Source of the DNA: an uncultured Bacteroidota bacterium
GTDB lineage: Bacteria > Bacteroidota > Bacteroidia > Bacteroidales > 4484-276
Direction: 5' to 3'
NCBI GenBank assembly: GCA_903944895.1
Contig: CAJATL010000285.1
Location: forward strand, 1-51,223
DNA length: 51,223 nt
Shown: piece by piece, positions 33,287-42,399 of the stretch
Layout of the letters: every line of letters begins with the position of its first letter
Numbering within the stretch: the first letter of the stretch is position 1
Translations under genes and position numbers: made by a program
The notes under the pieces: generated by a model
What the model saw: the letters and a program-made list of their open reading frames with translations, nothing else
Databases searched by the model: none
Told to the model about the DNA's origin: nothing

Positions 33287-33862
33287 TTACTTCACCAAGT
33301 TTGCAAATCCCATAAACGCCAGCGACAGCAAACCTGCGGTAATCAACGAAATCGGGAACCCTTTCATTCCTTTTGGAATACCTGTCAATTCGAGTTGTTC
33401 GCGGATACCGGCCATCAGAATCATTGCAAGTGTAAAACCAGCAGCAATTGCAGAAGCATAAACAACGCTGGTAACTAAATCGTAATTTTTTTGAACGGCC
33501 AGAATTGCAATCCCCAAAACGGCGCAATTGGTTGTAATCAATGGAAGATAAATGCCTAAAGCCTGATAAAGTGAAGGTGCTGATTTTTTAAGGATTATCT
33601 CGACAACCTGCACCAAAAATGCAATAATCAGGATAAAGGTGATGGTTTGCATGAACTCGATATGAAGCGGGTTCAGGATATAAACCTGGATAAGGTAAGT
33701 AACCAGATTGGCAAGCGCCATAACAAAAATAACAGCGCCTCCCATACCCAACGAAGTCTGAACCTTGTTTGAAACACCAAGGAACGGGCAAATCCCTAAA
33801 AATTGCGCAAGGACAACATTATTAACAACCAGCGCAAGTATGACGATTTTAATTAAATCCAT
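33287..33862 (-). CDS. rnfA: Rnf complex subunit A (RnfA/RsxA)
   Basis: 191 residues with six membrane helices. NNVVLAQFLGICPFLGVS near the start and TTNCAVLGIAILAVQ in the middle carry the paired Cys of the RnfA/RnfE and NqrE/NqrD families, which coordinate an intramembrane iron-sulfur centre between the two subunits. RnfA is the last gene of the rnfBCDGEA operon, 47 bp after rnfE. The complex moves electrons between reduced ferredoxin and NAD, coupled to Na+ or H+ transport across the inner membrane. Confidence 0.95.
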   Translation of the reverse strand: MDLIKIVILALVVNNVVLAQFLGICPFLGVSNKVQTSLGMGGAVIFVMALANLVTYLIQVYILNPLHIEFMQTITFILIIAFLVQVVEIILKKSAPSLYQALGIYLPLITTNCAVLGIAILAVQKNYDLVTSVVYASAIAAGFTLAMILMAGIREQLELTGIPKGMKGFPISLITAGLLSLAFMGFANLVK

Positions 33863-33909
33863 TTTGTCATTTTATTAAGTGATCAATTTGTTTCGTTCAA
33901 AAAGAGTTG

Positions 33910-34506
33910 CTAAATATTATTCCTTTCTTTGATCCTGTTCATGATGGCGATAAGATAACCATAAGTTAAAAAAGCACCTGGAGGAAGAATGAACATCAAA
34001 ATGGTTTTAGCATCCTGAGAAATCAGACGAATATCAAAGATCGACCCATTTCCAAGGATTTCACGAATACTTCCCATCAGCGTTAAAGCAAGGGTAAATC
34101 CAAGCCCCATCCCAACTCCATCAAGAATAGAATTAAACACCGAATTTTTTTGTGCAAAGGCTTCTGCCCTTCCTAAAATGATGCAGTTTACAACGATGAG
34201 TGGGATAAAAATGCCAAGCGTCTTGTAAAGTCCGGGTGTATAGGCTTTCATCACGAGGTCAACAATCGTAACGAAAGTGGCGATAACAACTATAAAAGCG
34301 GCAATCCTGACTTTATCAGGAATTACATTTTTCAGGAGGGCAATAAACATATTTGAAAAAACCAAAACAAAGGTTGTTGCAAGCCCCATCCCGATACCAT
34401 TCATTGCGGCAGTTGTTACAGCAAGCGTTGGGCAGGTTCCCAAAACCAGAACAAATGTTGGATTTTCTTTAAACAAACCCTTTGTTAAATGTGTCATATT
34501 ACTCAT
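33910..34506 (-). CDS. rnfE: Rnf complex subunit E (RnfE/RsxE)
   Basis: 198 residues with six membrane helices, homologous in layout to RnfA with inverted topology. KENPTFVLVLGTCPTLAVT and IPLIVVNCIILGRAEAFAQ contain the conserved Cys pair. The start overlaps the rnfG stop by 4 bp. It forms the membrane core together with RnfA and RnfD. Confidence 0.95.
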   Translation of the reverse strand: MSNMTHLTKGLFKENPTFVLVLGTCPTLAVTTAAMNGIGMGLATTFVLVFSNMFIALLKNVIPDKVRIAAFIVVIATFVTIVDLVMKAYTPGLYKTLGIFIPLIVVNCIILGRAEAFAQKNSVFNSILDGVGMGLGFTLALTLMGSIREILGNGSIFDIRLISQDAKTILMFILPPGAFLTYGYLIAIMNRIKERNNI

Positions 34507-35132
34507 TTCTGGCCTCCTTTCGATAAATTTGTGGTATCTGAAACCAAAGAATCTGAATCTGGAGATTCATCATTTTTGGCCAGATTTTGTAAAAAACCAT
34601 GATAGGCTTTTTGAACTGCATCACAATAAGCCCTTGAACTGATAGTAGCGGCAGTAATCGCATCAACCTGGCCACCATCCTTTTTAACTTTTAAGGTAAA
34701 GATGGCAGGATTCTTATCTAAAAACTGATTTCTAAATTTAGGCTCTTTCATTTTGGTTCCAAGTCCGGGTGTTTCCTTTTGATCCAAAACTGAAATGTTA
34801 TTGATCGACCCGTCAGGCTTAAAACCTACCATTAAAGTAAATTTTCCGCTAAATCCTTTATCAGTAAAGGTTTTAACGGCATAACCTGCGGGTTGTCCCT
34901 GAATGGTGGCAACATAATAATCGAGACCGTCGATTGATTTTAATTCTGCTGTTGGATCATTGTCAAAAGTGGGCAAAACCTCCTTAATAGCCTGAACTTC
35001 TGCTTGCTTATTTGCAATTTCGATAGGGCCTTTGGTTAATGAATAAACAAAACCAAGTGCTCCCGACATCCCTGCCGAAATAATAAGCAGGGACAAAAGC
35101 ATATTTTTAAATGATGAATCTAACTTAGCCAT
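34503..35132 (-). CDS. rnfG: Rnf complex subunit G (RnfG), covalent FMN protein
   Basis: 209 residues: an N-terminal membrane helix (about 10-30) and a periplasmic FMN-binding domain. The flavinylation motif is ITAATISS, with Thr163 as the likely FMN attachment residue (SGAT-like motif), preceded by QKETPGLGTKM, a family signature. The C-terminal tail is acidic and serine-rich. It overlaps rnfD by 8 bp and rnfE by 4 bp. Attachment of FMN needs an ApbE flavin transferase, which is not in this window. Confidence 0.94.
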   Translation of the reverse strand: MAKLDSSFKNMLLSLLIISAGMSGALGFVYSLTKGPIEIANKQAEVQAIKEVLPTFDNDPTAELKSIDGLDYYVATIQGQPAGYAVKTFTDKGFSGKFTLMVGFKPDGSINNISVLDQKETPGLGTKMKEPKFRNQFLDKNPAIFTLKVKKDGGQVDAITAATISSRAYCDAVQKAYHGFLQNLAKNDESPDSDSLVSDTTNLSKGGQK

Positions 35133-36126
35133 TTTTAACTACCTCCCCAAAACGTTTAGGTTTAAACCCTCTGTTAATAAGTGGAACAGTGGCGTTCATA
35201 ATCAGAATTGCAAATGAAACACCCTCCGGATAAGCCCCGAAAACCCTGATGAGAACCGTTAAAATTCCACATCCAAAACCAAATACCAACATCCCGTTTA
35301 TGGTCATCGGTGAGGTTGTCATATCTGTTGCCATAAAAATTGCACCCAGCATTAAGCCGCCGGCCAGGAGGTGAAACAAAGGATCGATATATAAATCAGG
35401 GTTTATCAGATGCAATATTCCTGCAAAGGCAAAAACCGAAAGAAGGTAAGAAACAGGAATTGGCCAGGTGATTATTTTTTTATACAACATGAAAAAACCA
35501 CCAATTATCAGTGCCAAAGCAGAAACCTCACCCAACGAGCCGCCGATATTTCCCAAAAACATCTGTGTGTAATCCGGCAATTTCGACATCAGTTCAGGTA
35601 CGGTTTCCTGGTTTAACAACCCTTCTTTGAGCACACCCAACGAGGTAGGCCCGGTGATGGCATCAGTTAAAACCAGCCTGTTAGCAATGGGGAGCGGCCA
35701 CAAAGTCATATCCACAGGAAAGGAAATAAGCAGAAAAACCCGTCCGATCAATGCCGGGTTAAAAGGATTTTTCCCTAATCCACCATACGACATCTTCGCA
35801 ACTCCAATAGCCACAAGGCATCCGATAAAAAGTTGCCAGATTGGAAGATTGCTGGGTACATTAAAAGCCAGCAAAATCCCGGTAATCACTGCTGAACCAT
35901 CGCTTATGGTGGTTTGTTCTTTTAAAATCTGTGTCTGAATGAGGTACTCAAGCAAAACACAAAAAATTACTGCAGCGAGCGTTATCACCACCGCGCCCAG
36001 CCCGAAATACCAGAACGAAACCAGCATAGCCGGAATCAGTGCGATAACGACCCCCCACATGATTTTGCTAACCGAAGTCCGGTCATACACATGCGGCGAA
36101 CCTGAAACTGTTAATAGATCCATCAA
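35125..36126 (-). CDS. rnfD: Rnf complex subunit D (RnfD), membrane flavoprotein
   Basis: 333 residues with about nine membrane helices. SYGGLGKNPFNPALIGRVFL is typical of the RnfD/NqrB family, and AITGPTSLG occupies the place of the FMN-linking threonine motif (SGAT in NqrB; here TGPT, so the Thr is retained but its neighbours differ). It lies 108 bp after rnfC and overlaps rnfG by 8 bp. Confidence 0.94.
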   Translation of the reverse strand: MMDLLTVSGSPHVYDRTSVSKIMWGVVIALIPAMLVSFWYFGLGAVVITLAAVIFCVLLEYLIQTQILKEQTTISDGSAVITGILLAFNVPSNLPIWQLFIGCLVAIGVAKMSYGGLGKNPFNPALIGRVFLLISFPVDMTLWPLPIANRLVLTDAITGPTSLGVLKEGLLNQETVPELMSKLPDYTQMFLGNIGGSLGEVSALALIIGGFFMLYKKIITWPIPVSYLLSVFAFAGILHLINPDLYIDPLFHLLAGGLMLGAIFMATDMTTSPMTINGMLVFGFGCGILTVLIRVFGAYPEGVSFAILIMNATVPLINRGFKPKRFGEVVKNG

Positions 36127-36234
36127 ATGAGTTTTTAAGTTTCTTTTGTATCTAAATATTTTAATTTCAATTATTTATACTGATAATACTGCCGATGTTT
36201 TGTTAAAATCTGACAGTTAGATCAGATTAGGTGT

Positions 36235-37566
36235 TTACTGTTTTTTTCGGTTTCTAACTAAAAACGAAACTTTGCTTTTTCCCAACCTGATATAGTCGAG
36301 TAGCGGCCTGCCGGCGGGGCATGTGTAATGGCAGGAACCACATTCCATGCAATCTAAGATGCGCTGGCTTTCGGCCTGTTCGTAGTTTTCGATAAATGTT
36401 AGCTTTTCGAGAAGGTATGGTTCCAGCCCCATCGGACAAACAGAAATACATTTTGCACAACGGATGCAGTTGCTTATTTTTTCCCTTGCTGATTCCTCTT
36501 TTAGCATCAGCAAAATACCTGAAGTACCTTTTAATACTGGTACTTCGGGTGATGTTAGTGCTTTGCCCATCATGGGGCCGCCACTAATAACTTTTCCAAG
36601 GTTTTCGTGGATGCCACCAGCTTTTTCGATGAGTTCGGATATTGGTGTTCCGATTCTTACCATAAAATTGGATGGTTTCTTTGCTGCTTTTCCGGTAACG
36701 GTAACCACGCGTTCAATCAACGGTTTCCGCTTTTGGACGGCTTCATAAACAGCAAAGGCAGTTCCCACATTATTAACTACACAGCCGGTTTCGATGGGTA
36801 ATTTTCCTGAGGGTACTTCACGGCCAGTCAATGCTTTGATGAGTTGTTTTTCGCCACCCTGCGGATATTTTACTTTTAAAGCATGAACTGAAATTCCTTT
36901 GAAACCTTCGGAAAGTATAGATAAATGAGCAATAGCGTCGGGTTTATTATTTTCGATGCCAATCATGGCTTTCGAAACACCGAGGGCTTTCATTAATATG
37001 GCTGTTCCAATCAGAATTTGTTCACCCTTTTCGAGCATCAGCCGATGGTCGGAAGTAAGGTAAGGCTCACATTCGACACCGTTGATGATGAGCAATTCAG
37101 CATTTTTACCTTCAGGGATCATCATTTTAATATGGGTGGGAAAGGTGGCTCCGCCCAATCCCACAACACCCAGTTCGTTGATGCGTTTAATAATTTCTTC
37201 CCGCGAAAGCGTAATTTCTCTTTCAATTTTATCTGATGGTTCAATCCCGTCTTCCCAAATATCTTCGGTGGTATCGATAATAATAGCTGGCCGTTTATAG
37301 CCGGATTGGTCTATCACATCTTCAATTTTGAAAACTTTGCCTGTAACCGGCGAATGAATGTTTGCTGAGATGAAACCTGAACTTTTGGCAATAAGCTGGC
37401 CGGTTTTAACATCGTCGCCTCTTTTTACAAGGATCGTTGCCGGGATTCCAAGATGCTGGGAAGTTAATACATAAGCCCGCTTCGGAATAGGTAATATTTC
37501 GATGGCTGCATCAGCCGAAAACTTGTTTTCTGGTGGGTGAACTCCACCGGCTTTAAATGTTTTCAA
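36235..37566 (-). CDS. rnfC: Rnf complex subunit C (RnfC), NADH-binding iron-sulfur protein
   Basis: 443 residues. The N-terminal FKAGGVHPPENK is the standard RnfC opening; an NADH/FMN domain follows (GLGGATFPTHIK, NGVECEPYLTSDHRLM), then a SLBB-like part and, in the last 90 residues, two 4Fe-4S ferredoxin motifs CIRCAKCISVCP and CMECGSCHYTCP. RnfC is the NAD-reactive subunit on the cytosolic face. It is 37 bp after rnfB. It is near the usual length of the short RnfC form, without the long repeat tail of the Gammaproteobacteria. Confidence 0.96.
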   Translation of the reverse strand: MKTFKAGGVHPPENKFSADAAIEILPIPKRAYVLTSQHLGIPATILVKRGDDVKTGQLIAKSSGFISANIHSPVTGKVFKIEDVIDQSGYKRPAIIIDTTEDIWEDGIEPSDKIEREITLSREEIIKRINELGVVGLGGATFPTHIKMMIPEGKNAELLIINGVECEPYLTSDHRLMLEKGEQILIGTAILMKALGVSKAMIGIENNKPDAIAHLSILSEGFKGISVHALKVKYPQGGEKQLIKALTGREVPSGKLPIETGCVVNNVGTAFAVYEAVQKRKPLIERVVTVTGKAAKKPSNFMVRIGTPISELIEKAGGIHENLGKVISGGPMMGKALTSPEVPVLKGTSGILLMLKEESAREKISNCIRCAKCISVCPMGLEPYLLEKLTFIENYEQAESQRILDCMECGSCHYTCPAGRPLLDYIRLGKSKVSFLVRNRKKQ

Positions 37567-37603
37567 TATTCTGTTCTCCTATTGAAATCGTGTTGTAAAT
37601 ATT

Positions 37604-38491
37604 TCATGATACAGATGATTCTGCTGATGGGGATTGCACTTGTTCTTCTACCCCGTCAGGTTTAACCTTACGTGGTGGGAAGTTAAGTTCATGAATTGCA
37701 TTGGTGGGACATTCGTCAACGCATTTGCGGCAAAGTTTGCATTTCTCAAAGTCGATATAAGCCAGGTTGTTTTTTAGTTCGATGGCATCGTAGGCACAGG
37801 CTTTTACGCACTTTCCGCAACCGATGCAGGCCACTTCGCAGTTCTTTTTGGCGGGTGCTCCTTTCTCTTCATTAACGCAGCAGACATAAATCCTGCGATC
37901 CTTTTTTCCTTTAAATCTCAACTCAAAAATATGACGTGGACAAGCTTTTACACAAGCACCGCAAGCAATACATTTGTCGGTTACAACTGTTGGAAGGCCT
38001 GTTTTCGGATCCATGTAAAGTGCGCCAAATTTGCACGAAACCACGCAGTCCCCAAGTCCGAGGCATCCAAAAGGGCAGCCGCTTTCGCCAGAATACAAAT
38101 TATGCGCAAAGGCGCAGGTTGCAGGACCGTCGTATTTAATTTTTGCAGGTGCATTTTCACGTGAGCCATTGCAGCGAAGTACTGCAATCATTGGATCCTT
38201 TTCGTCAGCCTGCAGCCCGAGTATTTGTGCTACCTGAGCCATCACATCGTTGCCACCTACCGGGCAATTCAGGCTATCCATACTGCCGTTTTTCACGATT
38301 TTCTCGGCAAAGGCCCGGCAACCTGCGTATCCACAACCCCCACAATTGGCTTTAGGCAAACTGTCTTCAACTTCATCGATGCGTGGATCTTCGATAACTT
38401 TGAATTTTTGGGCTACAAAATACAGGATAATTGCCGACATCGCGCCAATGGCACTCAGCGCAATTACTGCAAAAAGAATTGAATTATTCAC
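37604..38491 (-). CDS. rnfB: Rnf complex subunit B (RnfB), multi-cluster ferredoxin
   Basis: 295 residues. One N-terminal membrane helix (about 3-27), then the RnfB-type cluster with Cys50, Cys53, Cys58 and Cys76 (NCGGCGYAGC), followed by several 4Fe-4S motifs: CPFGCLGLGDCVVSC, CIACGACVKACP, CEVACIGCGKCVKAC and CKLCRKCVDECP. It accepts electrons from ferredoxin and is the first gene of the operon. The C-terminal tail (about 275-295) is low complexity. A -7-type promoter element lies at 38615. Confidence 0.96.
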   Translation of the reverse strand: MNNSILFAVIALSAIGAMSAIILYFVAQKFKVIEDPRIDEVEDSLPKANCGGCGYAGCRAFAEKIVKNGSMDSLNCPVGGNDVMAQVAQILGLQADEKDPMIAVLRCNGSRENAPAKIKYDGPATCAFAHNLYSGESGCPFGCLGLGDCVVSCKFGALYMDPKTGLPTVVTDKCIACGACVKACPRHIFELRFKGKKDRRIYVCCVNEEKGAPAKKNCEVACIGCGKCVKACAYDAIELKNNLAYIDFEKCKLCRKCVDECPTNAIHELNFPPRKVKPDGVEEQVQSPSAESSVS

Positions 38492-38614
38492 GGTCGAACT
38501 CCTTTTTTCGTTGTACGAATTAAATCTTCCTTGAACTTACTTCTGTCCGTTCAGATGATTTAGCGATTATTAAAACATTCAAAAACCTTTCCGGACAACC
38601 TTTTTAATGATGGG

Positions 38615-38622
38615 CAAAATTA
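38615..38622 (-). promoter_or_regulatory. Candidate promoter of the rnf operon, -7 element TAATTTTG
   Basis: On the minus strand TAATTTTG matches TAnnTTTG, 123 bp upstream of the rnfB start. I see no convincing -33 element. The 616-bp spacer 38492-39107 otherwise holds the hairpin at 38878 and the promoter at 39070, and is AT-rich elsewhere. Confidence 0.35.
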
Positions 38623-38877
38623 AAAACAAATGGTGTAATTATTAATATTTAAGAAAGAATTCATCAGTTTATAAAACGCTGAAATTATGATACTTAACAA
38701 AGTACTGTTAATCAATAAACAATAAAACCGTTTGTATGTAATTATAGATTAATGATTTACAATTTTGTTTGGAAACCCTCTAAATTTTGGAGATGTAATA
38801 CATTGAATATAAATGATTTAAATAATCAATATTTAAAATAATCACAAAAAGCCTCAACTTCTTTGTTTTAAAAAGAT

Positions 38878-38914
38878 AACCCTCTTTAGATTTTCAAAAA
38901 ATCTAAAGAGGGTT
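38878..38914. terminator. Long hairpin in the rnf/lipoprotein spacer
   Basis: Perfect 17-bp stem (AACCCTCTTTAGATTTT and its complement) with a CAA loop, followed by TTTT. It lies between two divergent genes, 390 bp from rnfB and 193 bp from the lipoprotein, so a plain gene terminator has no gene to serve; it may end a small transcript. Confidence 0.5.
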
Positions 38915-39069
38915 TTAACGGTCAAAATTTATCTGTAATCCTTAAAATTTATCAGAAAAAAGTTTACTTCGGAGCCTTCTCCAAAACAGTTTAACCTCCA
39001 AAAACAACACTTCAAAGTCCGATTATTACACTTCATTCAGGTTTTCAAAAAATCCATTATCTGCCAGGA

Positions 39070-39077
39070 TACTTTTG
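39070..39077 (+). promoter_or_regulatory. Candidate promoter of the His-rich lipoprotein, -7 element TACTTTTG
   Basis: TACTTTTG fits TAnnTTTG, 31 bp before the ATG at 39108. Confidence 0.45.
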
Positions 39078-39107
39078 GTGTGATTTTTAAACTTAACAAT
39101 ATTAATT

Positions 39108-39911
39108 ATGCGAAAAATCATTTTGTTAATGCTGGCTTTCACGCTGGTAATGAGTTCTTGTAAAAAAGATCAATTGAGCTCAGATGTTCAAAGTGTTACG
39201 GATGCCAATTTAACGGCTACGATCAACGATTACGTCGAAAATTACTTTCCCGACGCAACTATCGAATCTGCGGTAAAAGTAGGCAACAGTGCTGCTGAAG
39301 TAAAAGTTACCTTAAACACGACTGAAGTACTTGCCTTTACTGCAAAAGGTGAATATTTGGGTGACGGAGATGCTTACTTTGATGGCCATGGAAATCAATC
39401 CGGTGATACTTTGGTTGGAAACGGGCATCATGGTGGTGGAAATCATGGAGGTGGTGGCGGACATCACGGCGGCGGCAATGGTGGTGGCCATCATGGCGGC
39501 GGACATGGAAATTCGATTCCTATCGACTCACTTTCAGTGACTATCGTCGATTTTATCACCGTTAATTATCCTTCATTTACAATTAAACACGCCGGGTTGG
39601 ATTCGATATGCCAGTTTGGTGCTGTTACCGAAGTGATGATTAACGATTCGACAGCATCGCTGCGGTTAAAGCTTGCATTTGATAGTTCGGATGCCTTTTT
39701 ATTTATTGCTGAAAGAGCTTTGTTTACTGATGTCCCACAAGCAGTGATTGATGCGATAGCACTAAATTATCCGGCTTACACTTCACGCGACCGTTGCGAA
39801 AAGTTTACGCTTGCCGCCGGTAATATTCAATACAGGATCTATCTTACGGATGGTCAAACCAGGTTATCCGTAATTTTTAACGAGGATGGCACTGTAGTTT
39901 GTGAAGAATAA
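39108..39911 (+). CDS. Lipoprotein with PepSY-like repeats and a His/Gly-rich insert
   Basis: 267 residues. A lipoprotein signal ends in LVMSSC (Cys18). Three related segments follow, each an I-x-x-(F/Y)-hydrophobic-x-x-x-YP-type unit: INDYVENYFPDATIESA (about 39-55), IVDFITVNYPSFTIKHA (about 146-162) and IDAIALNYPAYTSRDR (near 220), resembling the PepSY-like (DUF2874) repeats of Bacteroidetes exported proteins. Between the first two lies a Gly/His stretch (residues 94-133) with nine His, probably metal-binding. Its function is unknown. It is a monocistronic gene with its own promoter and terminator. Confidence 0.8.
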   Translation: MRKIILLMLAFTLVMSSCKKDQLSSDVQSVTDANLTATINDYVENYFPDATIESAVKVGNSAAEVKVTLNTTEVLAFTAKGEYLGDGDAYFDGHGNQSGDTLVGNGHHGGGNHGGGGGHHGGGNGGGHHGGGHGNSIPIDSLSVTIVDFITVNYPSFTIKHAGLDSICQFGAVTEVMINDSTASLRLKLAFDSSDAFLFIAERALFTDVPQAVIDAIALNYPAYTSRDRCEKFTLAAGNIQYRIYLTDGQTRLSVIFNEDGTVVCEE

Positions 39912-39935
39912 TTTTAGGCAATAAAACAAGAAAAC

Positions 39936-39973
39936 AAAAGACTTCAAAAGCATAAAAGCTTTTGAAGTCTTTT
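39936..39973. terminator. Terminator after the His-rich lipoprotein gene
   Basis: Perfect 16-bp stem (AAAAGACTTCAAAAGC and complement) with ATAAAA loop; the stem itself ends in TTTT. It starts 25 bp after the stop codon. Confidence 0.8.
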
Positions 39974-40040
39974 AAAAATCAAAATTATAAACAAAAAAAT
40001 GTACCAGTTTTTTAAACATCAAATTCAAAAATTAAGTATT

Positions 40041-41204
40041 ATGAAAAGACTCTTTATTCTTTTAGCAATTTGTATTTTGCCATTCCTTTATCTGGAAGCA
40101 CAAAAATGGACACCAACTTATTCGAACATTGATTATGTTGGAAACGGCAACACCAAACAGATGCTCGATTTGTACATCCCGGAAGGGGTAACAAGTGCCA
40201 CACCACTGGTCATCCACATTCATGGCGGGGCATTTATGATGGGCGGCAAAGGTGTTTCGGAGCAACCATCGTTTGTAAATCTTTACAACAACGGCTATAT
40301 CTGTGCCGACATTAATTACCGTTTGAGCGGCGATTCGATCTGGCCTGCACAAATCTTCGATTGTAAAGCTGCAGTCAGGTTTTTAAAGGCTCATGCCGAC
40401 CAGTATTTTATTGATACCTGCCGCATTGGCCTTATTGGCGAATCGGCTGGCGGACATCTGGTTTCGATGGTGGGAACTTCGTGGAATTTTCCCGAATTAG
40501 AAGGCCTGCACTTAGGCAGCACCAACGTAACAAGCCGTGTACAAGCAGTTGTTGATTTGTTTGGCCCTACCAATTTTTTAATCATGGATGGTCACGAAGG
40601 AATTGGTTGTTCATCGGCAAACCATAATGCAGCAAATTCTCCTGAATCAATTTTGCTCGGATGCGCTTTGCCAACCTGCCCGGAACGCGTTGCAAGTGCC
40701 GATCCAATGGCAAAAATTGATTTGAGCGATCCATACTTTTTTATTACCTGCGGTGATCATGACTGCAACGTTGCTCCATATTCCAGTTTTGTTTTCGATA
40801 GTTTGCTTACCGCCAAAGGATTACCACATACTTACGAACTAATTGCCAACCAGGCACACGGAGGTTCTTTCTGGCATTCGACCGCTCAGGATGAAAAATA
40901 CCTTGCTTTTTTTAACCAAAGCCTTGCCGATGGCTGCTCAACTGCAGTGATCGAAAATGAAACTCAAGTCAATTTTAACCTGCTGGTTTATCCAAACCCG
41001 GTTAAAGAATCGCTCACCATTTTACTTTCCGAAAAATCAGATTTCGAAGTAACAATCATGGATTCGCTGGGAAGAACCATCATTAGCATCAGCAATGTTT
41101 CAGGGACTTTAACAGTGCCATGCTCCGATTTTAGCAAAGGACTCTATGTGGTGAAAGCAACTGATCCGGTGACTACCTATTTTACAAAGTTTATCAAAGA
41201 ATAA
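40041..41204 (+). CDS. Secreted alpha/beta-hydrolase (esterase) with T9SS C-terminal sorting domain
   Basis: 387 residues from the ATG at 40041 (the frame opens at 39999, but 40041 gives a clean signal peptide MKRLFILLAICILPFLYLEA). The hydrolase part has the oxyanion motif HIHGGAFMMGG, nucleophile elbow GESAGGH (Ser), an Asp in the region TCGDHD and the catalytic His in AHGGSFW: the carboxylesterase/BD-FAE type. The last 80 residues (LVYPNPVKESLTILL, then DSLGRTI and the KGLYVVKA ending) form a type A sorting domain, so the enzyme crosses the outer membrane by type IX secretion. Likely an ester or acetyl-glycan hydrolase; substrate unknown. Confidence 0.9.
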   Translation: MKRLFILLAICILPFLYLEAQKWTPTYSNIDYVGNGNTKQMLDLYIPEGVTSATPLVIHIHGGAFMMGGKGVSEQPSFVNLYNNGYICADINYRLSGDSIWPAQIFDCKAAVRFLKAHADQYFIDTCRIGLIGESAGGHLVSMVGTSWNFPELEGLHLGSTNVTSRVQAVVDLFGPTNFLIMDGHEGIGCSSANHNAANSPESILLGCALPTCPERVASADPMAKIDLSDPYFFITCGDHDCNVAPYSSFVFDSLLTAKGLPHTYELIANQAHGGSFWHSTAQDEKYLAFFNQSLADGCSTAVIENETQVNFNLLVYPNPVKESLTILLSEKSDFEVTIMDSLGRTIISISNVSGTLTVPCSDFSKGLYVVKATDPVTTYFTKFIKE

Positions 41205-41231
41205 TATTTATTGCTGTCAATCCTTAACTAT

Positions 41232-41282
41232 TCCTGAAATAGCAATCACACTGCAAACCTTTTGTGATACGCTATTTCAGGA
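41232..41282 (+). terminator. Terminator after the esterase gene
   Basis: TCCTGAAATAGC/GCTATTTCAGGA 12-bp stem, with a further ATCACA/TGTGAT inner pairing, followed by TTTCTTTT, 28 bp past the stop. Confidence 0.7.
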
Positions 41283-41393
41283 TTTCTTTTGGATATTATT
41301 CACCATAGCAGCCTTTGTTATTACATTTGCCTTTCAAAAATTCGGACTAATCCAATTTCATTATGAGTACTAACTTATCCAGGAATCTATGAA

Positions 41394-42398
41394 ATGAAAA
41401 AATACACATTAAGTTTTAAATATCTCTGGCTTTACGCCATTATCGCCGGGTTTTTGCTGTCGTTAACCCCGTTTTCCCTTGCCATTTCGCACAATGAATC
41501 CGGCGAGATCGGATTTCATCTGATTGATACAACCATTTTTCTGGTTTTGAATATTGCCATGTTTTTTGTGAGTTTATGGCTCAACCTCCGTTTGGTTGAG
41601 AAGCCACTGATTAAAAAAATACTAATCAATCTGTTGGCTTACATCGCTTTATGCTCGCTGGCCATTTTAATACACCAACCGGTTTGGATGAAGATGCATA
41701 AACTGCCGCTGATATTTTTTATCCGTGATGAATTTATCCGGAATCTGATTGTTTTTTCGATCAGTTACATTGTTGCCCATGCCATGGATACCTTCCGGCA
41801 AAACCAGCTTATGAAAGATATCATCATCGAAATCCAGCAGAAAAACCTCGCCGGACAGTTGGAAACACTCAAACAACAAATAAATCCACATTTCTTTTTC
41901 AATTCGATGAATACGTTGAGCGGCCTGGCCAAAGAAGACCCAAATAAAACTGTCGAATTTATCGATAAACTCTCGCTCATTTTCCGTTATGTGCTGGATA
42001 TTCAGGAGAAAAACCTGGTTCCTTTATCTGAAGAACTCCGGTTTGCAAGGGCCTACATTTTCCTGCTGGAAGTTAGATTTGCTGAGAAGCTGGTTATCGA
42101 AATAAACCTGGATGAAAATGAAACAGCATTGGTTCCTTCACTGTGTTCGCAGTTGTTGCTCGAAAATATTATCAAACACAACAGCATGTCCAATCAAAAT
42201 CCTGTAAAAATCGAATTTTATAGGGAGCCTGGATATTTTGTGGTAAAAAATACTTTATCGCTTAAAAAAGATACCGCCGGTGCAGGCATCGGGTTAAAAA
42301 ATCTTGATGCACGAAGCCGTCTGCTTATCGGAAAACAAATCGAAATCAACGCATCGGCTGACTATTTTACAGTGAAAATACCCGTAAAATCCAACTAA
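41394..42398 (+). CDS. LytS-type sensor histidine kinase
   Basis: 334 residues. Four membrane helices make up residues 1-135; a coiled coil leads to the His_kinase domain (PF06580) with the phosphorylated His166 in QQINPHFFFNS. The ATP domain has LPxxxLQ-like VPSLCSQLLLENIIKHN and the G-box AGIGLKNLDARS. No periplasmic sensor domain is present, so the membrane helices themselves probably sense. It is 1 bp away from the LytTR regulator gene and forms a pair with it. Confidence 0.94.
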   Translation: MKKYTLSFKYLWLYAIIAGFLLSLTPFSLAISHNESGEIGFHLIDTTIFLVLNIAMFFVSLWLNLRLVEKPLIKKILINLLAYIALCSLAILIHQPVWMKMHKLPLIFFIRDEFIRNLIVFSISYIVAHAMDTFRQNQLMKDIIIEIQQKNLAGQLETLKQQINPHFFFNSMNTLSGLAKEDPNKTVEFIDKLSLIFRYVLDIQEKNLVPLSEELRFARAYIFLLEVRFAEKLVIEINLDENETALVPSLCSQLLLENIIKHNSMSNQNPVKIEFYREPGYFVVKNTLSLKKDTAGAGIGLKNLDARSRLLIGKQIEINASADYFTVKIPVKSN

Positions 42399-42399
42399 A

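Noticed and set aside
33276-33527. Cys-rich 83-codon frame opposite and overlapping rnfA
   Set aside because: It is a shadow of rnfA in another frame; the composition is an artefact of the membrane-protein coding sequence.
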